Shown: one piece after another, positions 24,168-36,056 of the stretch
How the letters are laid out: every line of letters begins with the position of its first letter
Position numbering within the stretch: the first letter of the stretch is position 1
NCBI RefSeq assembly: GCF_030272615.1
Contig: NC_081406.1
Location: forward strand, 184,301,770-184,365,769
Direction: 5' to 3'
DNA length: 64,000 nt
From: Cryptomeria japonica
Taxonomy: Eukaryota; Streptophyta; Pinopsida; Cupressales; Cupressaceae
Translations under genes and position numbers: made by a program
Notes under the pieces: generated by a model
The model's input: only the letters and a program-made list of their open reading frames with translations
What the model was told of the DNA's origin: nothing
Databases searched by the model: none

Positions 24168-25496
24168 TTGCTTGTCCCTTCTTTTGAAATTCCGACAGCA
24201 GATGTGATGTGTGTTCTTGTTGGTCCTAACTCCCCGTGGTACCATGACATCTATCAATATTTGAAATTCCAAATCTTACCACCTAACCTTTCCACTAACC
24301 AACACCGAGTCTTTATCCGACAGACAGCCAAATATGTCATCATTGCCGACACCCTTTACCGTCATTCCTTTGACCATACTCTCCTCACATGTTTGGATTC
24401 TGACGAAGCACAAAGGGCTTTACATGAGGTTCACGATGGTATATGTGGGGGCCATTTCAATGGTTTGAGCTTAGCCAAAAATTTGATTCGTGCTGGGTAT
24501 TATTGGCCTACTCTGGAAAAGGATGTTCATGATTTTGTTAAGAAGTGCTACAAATGCCAAATCCATGGAAATTAAATTCATGCACTAGCCCAAGAGCTTC
24601 ATTCTATCATATCTCCGTGGCCCTTTTCTCAATGGGGATTGGATCTTATTGGCAAGATTCACCCGACATCTGCAAATGGACACAAGTTCATCATTACAGC
24701 CACAGAGTATTTTACAAAATGGATCGAGGCTATCCCCATGACCTATATCACTGGTGTGCAAATTTCAAAATTCCTACTGAATTATATCATATGCCGATAT
24801 GGGGTTCCCCTTGCCATAGTCACAGATAATGGCCGTCCCTTCAAGAATAGAGATGTCAAGGAACTCTGTGAAAAGTTTCATATCCAACACCATTTCTCCA
24901 GTCCATACTATCCACAGGGTAATGGTCAAGCTGAAGCATCAAATAAAACCATTATCAAGATCCTAAAAAAAATTGTCAATGACGCTGGTCGAGATTGGCA
25001 TGTACAGTTGAATCTAGCACTATGGGCTTATCGCACTTCTATCCGCACACCTACTGGCGCAACACCTTATTCCTTAGTGTATGGTGCAGAAGCCATTTTA
25101 CCCTTGGAAGTGGAGATTCCTTCTTTGCATGCTTCCTTGCAACATTTGATTGATGATGAGATGCACAGAGTCTCCCGGTTGCATTAGCTTGATATGTTAG
25201 ATGAGAAACATTAGACATCCCTGACACATTTGCAAGCATATCAAAACCATCTTCATCGCTCTTATAATAAGAAGGTCAAAGGGCGACACTTCGAAGTGGG
25301 AGATCTAGTTTTAAGGGTAAACCCCAAGAATGCACAATCTACTGACATCATCAAAGGCAAGTTTGAACCTAATTGGGTTGGGCCTTTCATAGTTACTGCA
25401 GCCTATGGCTCGGGGGCATATCAGCTTGCCACCCCAGAAGGTGAACCTTTGTCAGATCCAGTCAATAGTATGCACCTTCGCAAGTACTGGGCATAA
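24168..25496 (+). pseudogene. Integrase of Tat element
   Basis: Inserts the cDNA into the host chromosome. Seen: the HHCC zinc region (EVHDGICGGHF to KKCYKCQIHG), the DDE core with WGLDLIGKI, IVTDNGRPF and QGNGQAEASNK, then ALWAYRTSIRTPTGATP, and the C-terminal domain with GDLVLRVNP and WVGPFIVT, ending MHLRKYWA. Catalytic Asp, Asp and Glu are all present. Stops at about 24572 (TAA), 25186 (TAG) and 25213 (TAG) disable it. No chromodomain is visible, as expected for Tat. Confidence 0.9.
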
Positions 25497-27350
25497 TTTT
25501 CTATTAGCACTTCTTCAAATATGATCCTGAAAAAATACAAAAAAAAATCAAAAAGTTCAAAAAATGCCAAAAAAAAAGAAGAAAAAAAAGAAAAAGAACA
25601 AAAAAGTAAAGAAAAAATGATTCGCCCTCTAGTGAAAACCTGGCAAATAGGCGCTTTGGGCAAGTACCATGGTGAAAACCTGGCAAACGAGAACCATGTG
25701 TAAAGACGATCATTGCTTTGTCATCTATCATGACCTCTAAAGGTTTATCGTGCCTATCCTTGTCCTGACCCAATGTTCTGTTTCAGGCCTGTGAATGGTC
25801 AACATCATTGTCTTGCATACTCTAGCTTTTTGTGCATGTGTTTCGGTCCTGGTCTCTATATATGTCTTTTAGATGTGCATTGGGTGCGTTCCCCTTGTCA
25901 TGATCAATCACTGGAACTTTCGAGTTGAAAGATGTCCTGAAATAATCCAAAAAAAAAAATTGAAAAATGTCCTGAAATAATCCAAAAAAATTTGAAAAAT
26001 GTCCTAAAATAATCCAAAAAAAATTGAAAAATATCCTGAAATAATCCAAAAAAATTTGAAAAATGTCCTGAAATAATCCAAAAAAATTAAAAAATGTCCT
26101 GAAAAAAAAAAAATCCCTAAACATCAAATAAAGTCCTGAAAAAATGAACACAAAAAGATTGTAAAAACTCAAAAAATAAAACACCAATATCCCCTTTGTG
26201 CATAAGACAGATCGCTGAACATACATCCAACAACACTCAATCACACATTGTGCTTTAATGAAATCACGCATTCACAGATGAGCTTTTTCAATCAAACCAA
26301 ACATTCAAATTGATCCCTATTGTCTTATCAATCGAACATCAACATCAACATTATTTGTCCTTCTCACATTATCATGGGTCTTATACAGGGTGTGGTATAC
26401 TCAAAACCAGACTGTGTCTTGTCTTAGACGGGGTACCGCATGTCCTGAAACTAGACAACATGATCGTCCTATCAACACTTTCAACTTTTGACAATGAAGA
26501 TCAAGATGTTTGTTTGACTTGTTCAAATTAGTGAGTCTTATCTTTTTTTATTGATTTATCTTTGGTTTCGATCATGTTCCTATGTTGCTCGATGATGTCA
26601 CTGAGTGATTTAGAGTAACCGGGATGGTGTCCCTTTTTTTTTTGTCGTGTTTGCTGTTTGTGGAATGTTTGTCACAAACTGGGGCAGCTATATCATTGGG
26701 TGTCTGTGATAAGTACATTCACTTTGTGAACACTGCACATACCTCGACTCGTGATGTATGCACCCTAGGATGCCTCACTCATTCCTTGTGTGCGATGTGT
26801 TTGTCTTTTGCAAAAAGGGTTGCTATTCAGCTCTGGCCTTCAATGCCATGATGCTAGGTATCCGTTTTGCTACATTAAATAAAGGTTCTCACCTACAAAG
26901 TGCATTAGTGAAAGCAAGTTTTTCTTCATCTCTAATTGTCCTCTGTCTAATTTCTTCTTACTAACATTTCTTCCGTTAGTTTGGGCAGTCAGTTTGGTCT
27001 AGTGCTCCGATTTCCCCAAACACATATGCTGCATCCTGCATCCATTGGTTAGTGCATTTGCATTATATCAAGCATTTTATCCATTTCATATTATAAACAC
27101 ATCAAACACACATACAAATATATCCATACATGTTCCACAATGGTATATAAACAATGCATAAGCCATCCATACATGGAAAATAAACATAAGTCATAACATA
27201 TTGCATCCCATTATATCGATGCATATCATATCATATATCCAAATATTATCGAAGTACAAAAATTGGACTGTCTATCCTAAGTATGGCCTGCAGGCTGACT
27301 ACATGATGTCAAACTACATATGTCTCTGTCATAAGGAGCACATGCCTCTA
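25497..27350 (+). other. 3' non-coding region of Tat element
   Basis: Directly after pol lies an A-rich stretch (25520-25615), then a 32-bp tandem repeat array (25921-26112). The remaining sequence has only short ORFs with no domain I recognise, and ends in a run of ATA/CAT-rich sequence (27040-27250) before the end of the antisense ORF. Confidence 0.6.
25921..26112 (+). repeat. About 32-bp A-rich tandem repeat, about 6 copies
   Basis: The unit is approximately TTGAAAAATGTCCTGAAATAATCC followed by a run of 7-10 A. Copies differ mainly in A-run length and single substitutions. Read on the minus strand it gives an artefactual Phe-rich ORF. Confidence 0.92.
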
Positions 27351-29144
27351 TCACTGGGTGCTCCCTCTATCCTCCTCATCCCTGCTATGTCTCAAGGATG
27401 ATGTCCCTCCTGCTCTAGGTCCTGGTTGTGGTGGTCTCATAGGTCCACTCACCCCCATGCTGCTCACTGACCTCTGAGATCGTGGTCTGCTCTCTGTCCT
27501 CGATCATGCCCGATGTGATGATGCTCTCTGCTCTGGTGGAACTGCACTCTCATATAGTGTCCTCCAATGGCATATCTCTTCTCCTGTCTCTACCAACATC
27601 TGTGCCATCTCATGTGCACTGGCAACCCTAATCGACCCAATGAACTTGGTCACTCTCTGCCCTTCTTGCTGTGCCTGGGCTATTGCTATATCTTGAGCCG
27701 TTGTCAATCTAGCTATCTCTACTCTGAACTGATCATGCTCTGTCCTCAATATGGAATTCTGTCTCTCTAATGTCGCAATGTGATCATGCTGACTCACTAT
27801 GGTAACCCTGCACATCTCCATCTCCTCTATCCTAGTTGTCTCCGGCTCTATGGGTATATCCTGCAATGACTCCTAATCGGCCGAATCTGGCTCATAATCC
27901 TCATCCTCATCATCTCTGTCCTTATCATCCCCCTCATCATCATCATCGACCTCATCCTCCTCATCCTCATCCTCTCCAGTGAGTGGGAAGTCCTCCTGTC
28001 TCCTAGGTACCGAAATATCAGGATCTGTCAATGGCACTGGCCGTCATCGTGCAAACCATCGCTCATACTCCTCTATCATCCTGGCATCTACCACATCTGA
28101 TCTCCAATCCCACTGTCTTTGCTATAGCTGTGTGAAGTCAGCATATGCTAGGTGTGGCTGAATCATCCTCCCCCACTGACTCATCTCTCTGTCAGATCGG
28201 GCAAAGTGTGCAGTCCCTCTAGGTACATCCTGCCTCTCTCCAAACTGTTGTCTGACTCTCTCTGGCAGGTACATCTCAATCACTCTCTGGCAATTCATTG
28301 GTCACCCAATCAGGTATCTCTCCTGTCTACAATATGGTAGCTCATCACTATCATCTGACCATCCAAGGCAATCAAGATATGGCCTCCATGTGAACTCTCT
28401 CAATCTGTCTAGCTCATGTCGCCAATACAATATGTATCTGAAAGGACCCTATCTCAATGTACCCCCGTAACTGTACACATATGGTCAGTGTGGTACTATC
28501 TGTCTCTTTGCAATCGATCGACATATAGCTATGTGCTCAAATGCCCATACCTGTAACAGTGTGACTCCACAGCTCAAATTCTGCACCCCCTGATATGCTA
28601 TCTAATGCAACTAAAAATATAGCATAGCAAGCACACATGGTCCCCATGTGTACACCATCCCCTCTATCGCCATCCACTCTAGCATTATTCCCCATCCAAT
28701 AGGGAATCCATGTCCTCATCTGTCTCCTGCTAATAGGCATGCTATAACCACAGCTATCACCACATATCACCGATCGTACTCTGATGCCATGGTCTCCCAG
28801 CCAATCTCCCTCTCTATGATATCTAGATCATCTACATCGCACTCAAATAATCTGCACAATGCATCTCTCCCTGTCACTAGGTCATACTCTATCATCTCTC
28901 CATGAATTGGAATGCGGAGGATACACCATACATCCTCTAGTGTCACAGTCGCCTCTCCAGTCGCCAGATGGAATGAGGAGGTCTCTGAATGCCATCGCTC
29001 TGCCAATGCGGTAAGAAGTCCTGTGTTTGCCCTAATCTCGGGCATGAATGTGATATAGTATATTCCTAGTCCTGCTAATGTATCTCTGTCTGTGCTCCTG
29101 AGTCTATGTCGTAACATGAAGCAGATAGGTCGGTTCTCCCGCAT
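27351..29144 (-). pseudogene. Antisense additional ORF with plant mobile domain (PMD)
   Basis: One minus-strand frame runs 598 codons from ATG 29144 to TGA 27353-27351, broken only by about ten TGA/TAG stops and no frameshift. The N-terminal half reads as an aminotransferase-like plant mobile domain: LTALAERWHSETSSFHLATG, EATVTLEDVWCILRIPIHGE, then VTLLQVWAFEHIAI. Farther on come WRPYLDCLGWSD and a WRSDVVDARMIEEYERW segment, an acidic stretch of about 30 Asp/Glu-rich residues (about 27890-27985), a coiled coil (27600-27866) and a basic, Pro/Arg-rich tail. It lies opposite to pol, in the 3' part of the element. Extra ORFs in either orientation are known in Tat elements. Its role is unknown; transposase-derived or gene-silencing related functions have been proposed for PMD proteins generally. 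Confidence 0.75.
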
Positions 29145-29983
29145 GATCAGTGGATACTGTCGACTCTACATCACAATTGGGGCACATTTCGTCAGTTTTA
29201 GGGTTTTCTCCTATGGGCTACATTTCCTTGTTTCATGTCTAAATCAGGGTGTTTCTAATCTATTTTGACCTATCCTACCCTTGTCCCCCTTTTCGGATCA
29301 TTTGCATGTTGTTTTTGACCAAATTTGAGTTCTCAATGGACAACTGCACCTGTGTGCTATATCCTATGCCTGTGTTGCATCAAATTGCACCTGTGTACCC
29401 TACACAAGTGCAGGATACCGTACACAAGTGCAGGATGTGCTCACACAGGCACAGAAGTCACTTTCTGCATTCTCTGTGAGCCCCGCAATGTCCCGCAAGC
29501 AAGTCCAATTCATAAAATTGATAGTGTGGGTTTTTTAGATACATACCACTGCTCCTACATCATCTAATCATCTATATGTGTGTACATGTTCTCCGAGGTG
29601 ATCTGCCATTGGAATGTTCACCATCTCTTTGCAACCGTCCTTTTCTAGAGCAACAAATCCTCCTCTTTGGCTAGTGCAAATGAGCTCTTTTCACTCTCTT
29701 TGTCTCATTTATAGATCTTTGTCAGTGCATAGATGGACGTGCACTCTCTCCATCTCATGCTAGTCGTGGTCTTTTGCACCTTCCATTGCTTGTCCTTTGT
29801 GTATCCGATCCCCGATTGTCAGTCTGTTTGCTCCTATCATTTTCTATCATTCTTATCGATCAATTGGTCTCTTTTCTAGCTATTTCTGGCCAATTCCTCG
29901 AGGGGGCATGCATATGTCATTGTTATTGTCTGGAGCATTTTCATTTTTGTTCTTTGAAACAATGCTTAGAATCTCATTGTCTC
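29145..29983. other. Region between antisense ORF and 3' LTR of Tat element
   Basis: This could hold the promoter of the antisense ORF. At 29340-29460 are CACCTGTGT/ACACAAGTGCAGG motifs, partly inverted, related in sequence to the leader repeats at 15180-15360. I see no domain-bearing ORF. Confidence 0.45.
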
Positions 29984-29997
29984 AAAGAGGGGCAAAA
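29984..29997 (+). other. Polypurine tract of Tat element
   Basis: AAAGAGGGGCAAAA directly precedes the 3' LTR at 29998, the expected place and composition for plus-strand priming. Confidence 0.8.
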
Positions 29998-31461
29998 TGT
30001 AGACGTCTAAAACTGGTCAACGCTTGCGAAGTCATACTTTAACCTTTGTGCATTGCCTTATTTTAGGGTTTTTGTGTCGCACTAACATTTCTCCTATGTC
30101 GCGCACTTGGTCTTTATAATTTGCAAGCATCGAGTCCTTCTTTTGCATTCTTCATTTGTCTCGCTTTCAAATTTGGTCTTGTCAATAATAATCTTTAGTC
30201 ATGATTTTGGTCGATCTTATCCTGTCGCATCAATGTGCGTGTTCATTTGTCATCAATATTGTCATCTTGCGATCGATTTGTCATCAATCATTGACATTTT
30301 TAATCTTGTCATCTTGCGATCGATTTGTCATCGATCATTGTCCTTGTCAATCTTGTCATTTTGCGATCGATTTGTCATAGATCATTATCCTTTTCAATCT
30401 TGTCGTCTTGCGATCGATTTGTCATCGATCGTTGTCATTTTCAATCTTGCGATCGATTTGTCATTGATCATCGTTCTTCTCGATCATGTCAATTTGGATC
30501 AATTAGTCATTGTTCCTCATCAATTGGTGCATTTATCAATCAAATTGTTTGTCAGCATTGGTCCTGTCATTAATCAGAATCATGATTAAATCAATCCTAC
30601 ATCAAGACCTAATTGTCATCCTTGCATTTTTAATTCATCTTCTAGGGTTTCATGATTTATTCATTTAACCTTGTTTGTCATTTCTCCCTCTAGGTTAAAT
30701 AATTTATTTATTTATCCTAAGTCTTCTTATTACAATTAAATGTTTATTTAATTGACTAACTAATTCCTCCTCTCTTTGTGAATTAATTAATGAATGAAAA
30801 ATTATTAATTAATTTACCTAATTTTCCAATTTACTAATTTCTCCTAATTCCTAATTTTCTAATTTTCATCAATTTTCTAAATTCCTAATTTCTAATTCAT
30901 CTAATTTCCTATTTTCTCCTAATCTCATGGGAATGACATAGCAAATTTGTCATAATTTGTCATAATTGTCAATCAATCAATTTTGACATAGCAATTTGTC
31001 ATAATTGTCAATCAATCAATTTTGCATAGAAAGTGTCAATTTGTCATAATTTGTCATATTTGTCATTCTTGATTTGAAATTTCCATTCGAATCAAATTCA
31101 TGCTAATCTTGTCTTTTCTCCAATTTATCTATAAATTGGATGAATTTCTTCAATCAAAAGGTCGAATCAATCACACTTCTAGTACCCTTATGCTGTCGTC
31201 TCGTTTTGTCAATCTTGCTTTCATATTATACTTATGCACTTGAAGGTGAGATCCACAAAACAAAGTAATTTGAAGGAGAAAGAAGGACAATGGAGCCACA
31301 TGAAGGAGACATCTGCATTTGGTTTGCTTAGATTTCATTTTGAATGTCTTGTTTTCATGTTTTCATTGAATGTTTTAGGATTGGTCATTGCAATTGAGTT
31401 TTCGTGATTGAGCTAGTCCAATTTGCTATTGCTTTGATGATTTCCAGATTCCTATCATACA
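29998..31461 (+). repeat. 3' LTR of Tat element
   Basis: Starts TGTAGACGTCTAAAACTGG and ends ATCATACA; 1,464 bp. Differences from the 5' LTR are scattered substitutions and small indels, many of them transitions, plus a short TTTGTCATAA duplication near 30950. The downstream TSD is ATTAT. Confidence 0.9.
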
Positions 31462-32869
31462 ATTATAGTTATTGATAAACCAGGTAAAGCTAATGAAGTT
31501 GTAGATTATCTTTCTAGGCTTCAAATGCAGGACAATCTTGAAGCAATATATGATGCTTTCCCAGATGAACATTTGTTCTTGATAAAAGCTCACACTCCTT
31601 GGTATGCTGATATTGCAAATTATTTAGCTGCTAAGAAGATGCCTTCTCATTTTTCTCCTAAAGAAAGAAGGTTGCTAGTTGAGAAAATTTTCAATTTCTC
31701 TTAGATTGCTGATTTTTTATTTTATATTGGACCTGACCAAGTCTTAAGAAGGTGTGTCCAAGATGATGAAACATATGATATTATTCATGCATGTCATGAT
31801 GAGCCATGTGGAGGACATTTTGCTGCTAAGAGAACAACCATTAAAATCATTAACACAGGGTATTATTGGCCAGCTTTGCATAAAGATACAACTCAATATA
31901 CTAAAAAATGTGATAGATGCCAATGAATGGGTAGGCCCACTAGATCTAATGAAATGCCATTGTATCCCCAAATATTGGTTGCACCATTTGACAAATGGGG
32001 ATTGGATTTTGTAGGACCAATTGATCCTCCTTCCAATGGGAAATCCTATATTCTAGTATGCACTAATTATGTTACAAAATGGGTGGAAGCCAGAGAAATG
32101 ACACATGCAATAGATAATAAGGTAGTTGAATTTCTCTATGAGAAAATATTTACAAGATATGGAGTACGAAGAGAGCTTGTTTCAGATGAAGGACCACAAT
32201 TTACTTCCACACTAATTGCAGTATTGGTTAGTGAATATAATATCAGACACAAGAAATCTACTCCATACCATTTGTAGGCAAATGGTCAAGTAGAGGTTAC
32301 AAATAAAGATTTAGAATCTATTCTCACCAAGATAGTAGCTCTTCATAAAAAAATATTGGTCCAATAGACTTCCTGAAGCCATTTGGGCATACAAAACAGC
32401 ATGGAAGACAACTGGTTTTACACCTTTTGAAATGGTGTATGGAAAAACAACCATGATGCCCATTGATTTTAAGCATAAAGCTCTTAGGACAACTCTACAA
32501 TTGAATATGAATCTATTAGAAGCACAAAAAGACCACATCATGCAATTGAATGCTCTAGATGAGCTGAGAAAGATGACTGTCCAACATACAAAAATTATTC
32601 AATATTAACATGCTAAATGACATGACAGATATATTAAAGAGAGAAAATTTAAATCTGGAGATTGGGCACTATTATACGATTCTAGGTACAAGGATACAAT
32701 GGGGACGCTGCACACACATTGGTCGGGCCCATATGGGATTGTTGATTTTTTTCAAAATGGAGCAGTTTGGTTAGCAACACTAGACCCAGTAAGATTCAAA
32801 CTTTTGGTTAATGGTCATCGATTACATCTTTATCATAAGCCTGCTACAAAAGAAGACTTCCTATTTTAA
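31462..32869 (+). pseudogene. Integrase of old gypsy element (3' part of pol)
   Basis: Resumes the pol interrupted at 13632. Begins with the RNase H/integrase linker (IDKPGKANEVVDYLSRLQ). The HHCC zinc region runs from HDEPCGGHF to KKCDRCQ. The catalytic core has WGLDFVGPID, VSDEGPQFTS (Asp present, Glu where Asn/Arg/Lys is more usual) and NGQVEVTNK. The C-terminal GPY/F-like motif is WSGPYGIVDFF, and it ends KPATKEDFLF. Stops occur at about 31702, 31924 and 32276, and an extra A near 32345-32352 shifts the frame. Confidence 0.88.
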
Positions 32870-33540
32870 TTTGATAGCCAAGTATAAACCATAGTTCCTA
32901 CAACCTCTGCAGGGGGCCTTCTTGGCCTAGAGTCTTAAAATTCCTTTTGCATGCATTCATAATAAACATTTCCATATTTTATGGAAATACTATTCTCTGT
33001 TAATGAATTTTCTTGTCCACCTCATCTCATTTCATCTCTATTTCTACCACATCACCCACTTCACGTCACCTCATCTCATATTATGAATAAATAACCATTT
33101 GTTTGCAACATTAATTAGCAACTGCATGTATGTATATTATTTATTTTTCTTTAATCATGAATTTATACTTTCATTATGATGATTACCTGATATGATTCGC
33201 ATAATCCACATTCCCTTCCTACTCTGTCCTTTTTCGCATGTGTGGACACGTGTCATCTTAAGTTTGGGGGGGGGGGGGGGTTGTTTTATGGTTCTATTTA
33301 TGACTGCATAATAATGTTTCTTGTCCATGATGTGTTTTAATTTACTTGACATCATTTTTGAATGAGTTTAGTATTGATGTGAAAGCCTGTAGCACAAGTG
33401 AGTATACCTTTCTTGCCGCGATAGTTGATGAAAGCTATTGAATAATAAATAAAAGGTTACATGGCATGAATTTTCAAATATCTTAGGATATCCTAGCTTT
33501 GCATTTTCCTGTAGTGAAATTTTTGATTATCAAGTTTGCC
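32870..33540. other. Spacer between integrase and post-pol ORF
   Basis: AT-rich, no ORF of note. It holds a run of about 14 G near 33267-33280, which may be under- or over-called. No promoter can be proven. Confidence 0.5.
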
Positions 33541-35713
33541 ATGGGAGGTGCACCTATCTGCCATGAGCCTGTGACTCATGACGCTTTGCTACAGGACAAC
33601 CAATATGAACCCTATTTCCAGACCTATGGGTGGATCGATTATATTTTAAAATTAAAAAAATTTAATGAGGAGATTGCGCAGGAATTTATGCACACATTCA
33701 GTGAAGGGGAAGCTTTTGTCAAAGGGTTATGAGTTATAGCCACAGAGTAGAGAATAGTAGAGGTCATTGGGTTGCCACAGGATGGAGAATTATTTCCTAA
33801 GACTAAGGACATAAGAAGTGCAAGGGCCAAGTTCACTCACCCAGGTGATGGACCTCTTAGTGTGGACAAGCAAGGAACTAAGTAGATATCTCTTCCAAGA
33901 GAATGGACATAGGTTGTATTTCATGCAATGAAGTATTTAACATGTAATGGTAAGTACTCCAATCTACATTCTGTTCACTTCAAATTATTGAGTCATCTGA
34001 GGCATGTCTCAAGAATGAATATCCTGAATGTTTTGTATCGCCTAATTTCTATCAGTGCAAAAGAGATGTAGAAGGGTAGTACCCATTCTATGAGTCATCA
34101 TGGATTAATCAAATTATTGGTAGAATGGTCTCTTAGGGATGTCTCTCAGATGTCATGGGGTGAGTTTGAGGATATTAGGCAATTTGGAGAAGGAAATGTT
34201 CTTGTTGCAGAAGGAATTGTAGTTCAAGAAGAAAATATCAGAGAAGCCTCATCTTCTAGGGTTTCTGTGCTCCCCGAACCTCCTATTGCGGAGGAAAATT
34301 TTCCTAATGTGGAAGGAAAAGTAATTGAGCCAAGTGTTGAGCAACCCTCTACTCAAACTCAAAGTGGGGCTCCATTTCATAAAAGGAAAGGTAAAGAAAA
34401 AGGTGTTGCAGGGGAAGAAACTATGGAACGGCCTCGAGAAGTGCAAATTCCTCCTGCAGTGAAAAAGAAAAAAAATGGAGGGTTTTCCTGTGACAAAACC
34501 TCTTATAGCCACACAAGAATTGCCATTAATATGAAGTCATTGGTTTAAGAAGAATTCCTAGGAAATAGGAGGTGTGAGTGAGGTTATTTTTATTGAAACA
34601 TCAGAATTAGGGCATGATAGTCAGAAAGAGAGCCAACTGTAGGAAGAACATGAATTTGAAAGGCTGACAAATTTATCCCAAATCACAAAATAGTTTGCAG
34701 AACCGGATGATAAGATCTTGAGCCCTTAGGTAACTTCTCATAGGTTTTCTTCATGTCTCACAAGCTTATTTGCTGCAGTTACATTTTATAGGGACTGGGA
34801 AATAGAAAATGCTAGGCTACATGGGATAATTGACAAGCAACAAAAGAAAATTGAAAAGAATGATAAATAAATTGTTGAGTTACAAACTAAAGTAGATACT
34901 ATAGCAAACATGGTTCCCGAGTTAATGCAGTGCAGGGCTCTGCCAAGAGTCTATGCTTTATATCTAAAGGAATAGGATCTATGTTTTAAAATTAACCATA
35001 TTGTTAGGGATCTAAGTCCTTCTTTGGAGACTCCACAAGAGTTTTATAGTGCCTACCAAAGCTCTCCTATATCCATTAAAAATTTTCTCTGTGAGTTTTA
35101 TTTGCATAATTATGCTATCTCTTTTGACAATGAATGGAATCCCCTGCACTATATTGGTGATATTCAGTTAAAGGCATTGATGTCCTAGATACAAAATGCA
35201 ATTAGTATGGGAGTACAATCTAGAATGCACAGGAACTTGGAACTTGATTTTCCACTACCACTAAGAGATGAGGCTAAAAAACCACGACAAATGTATTATG
35301 AATGGCAAAAACTATTGAATAGACTTGATGTCAGAAGCTAAGTTTTACCATTGAGAGAGGAAGTGTTTCAGTAGTATGAAAATTTGGTTGGAACTAAGAA
35401 TCAAACTATAGTTGAATGCCTGACTCAGTGTTGGAACAACCTTTCAGAGTATCTAAAGAAGGGTGAACCCCATTCATTTCCCAACTATCATGTACCCATA
35501 CAAAGAGCTCCCAAGTATATCCACTTGGGAAGGGAAAAAGGTAATAATTGGCTACCTTTGATATTTCAGCCACCTATTCTTATGTGGCCACTAATGGGAT
35601 ACAAAGTTGCAGATAAACCATATGATGAGGTCATGGAGGAAGCCAGGTAGACTAGGCTGGAGAAAATGAAAGGATTTTATTGGACCCTGGCTATAGGAGG
35701 CACGAGATAGGGT
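33541..35713 (+). pseudogene. Post-integrase extra ORF of old gypsy element
   Basis: About 720 codons of remnant coding sequence lie between pol and the 3' LTR, where Athila-type elements carry an extra (sometimes env-like) ORF. The start is taken at ATG 33541 (MGGAPICHEP). Recognisable parts: FNEEIAQEFMHTFSEG, an IVEVIGLPQDGELFP block, a YLTCNGKYSNLHSVHFKLL block, then SHHGLIKLLVEWSL, a Glu/Lys-rich low-complexity stretch (34200-34470), and a C-terminal half with helical character. Many stops and at least one frameshift before 35384. No signal peptide or clear membrane segment is visible, so I do not call it env. The first third resembles accessory ORFs of plant retroelements and, in layout, ORF2 of copies A and B. 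Confidence 0.6.
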
Positions 35714-35784
35714 ACCGTACGTGATTTTTTGAGTTAGTACCCGAGTAAGGAATTTCCCTCCTACTGGAGGAACATCAAGACATT

Positions 35785-35799
35785 AAGTTGGGGGGAAAA
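35785..35799 (+). other. Polypurine tract of old gypsy element
   Basis: AAGTTGGGGGGAAAA directly precedes the 3' LTR start TGATGAG at 35800. Confidence 0.8.
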
Positions 35800-36024
35800 T
35801 GATGAGCTAAAATAATAGCTCAATTATTTCTATGACTGATAAGTTTTTCTTGTGTTTTAAGTTGCATAATGGGACAATGTGAAGTTCATGATATGTATCA
35901 GATTTTTGATTATGTGCATTTTGAATGATACCTAAACTTGCTAAACCCTGTATTGTTTTGACAATATTCCTATAGCTATGCAAATTATTATGGTAATATC
36001 ATGTATGGATGTATAAATGTTGTG

Positions 36025-36056
<32 letters not shown>

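Larger units (their letters stand above)
13633..31461 (+). mobile_element. Tat-lineage Ty3/gypsy element, 17.8 kb, nested
   Basis: Direct LTRs 13633-15087 and 29998-31461 are flanked by ATTAC (13628-13632) and ATTAT (31462-31466), a TSD with one C-to-T mismatch. Inside are a TGGTGAACCCGACATGAA primer site, a long leader, Gag, protease with G-patch, RT, RNase H, a second archaeal-type RNase H, integrase, about 4.5 kb of 3' sequence with an antisense ORF, and a polypurine tract. Dual RNase H and very large size with an additional ORF place it in the Tat/Ogre/Retand group (established features of that lineage). Coding regions carry many stops and at least one frameshift, so it is not autonomous now. 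Confidence 0.9.

Noticed and set aside
25822-26271. Phe-rich minus-strand ORF resembling a membrane protein
   Set aside because: Generated by the A-run tandem repeat at 25921-26112.
33267-33280. Run of about 14 G as a regulatory G-quadruplex
   Set aside because: Single homopolymer in decayed spacer, prone to sequencing error; no conserved partner runs.
33541-35713. Env gene of the old gypsy element
   Set aside because: Position fits, but no signal peptide, cleavage site or transmembrane segment can be seen; described only as a post-integrase ORF.
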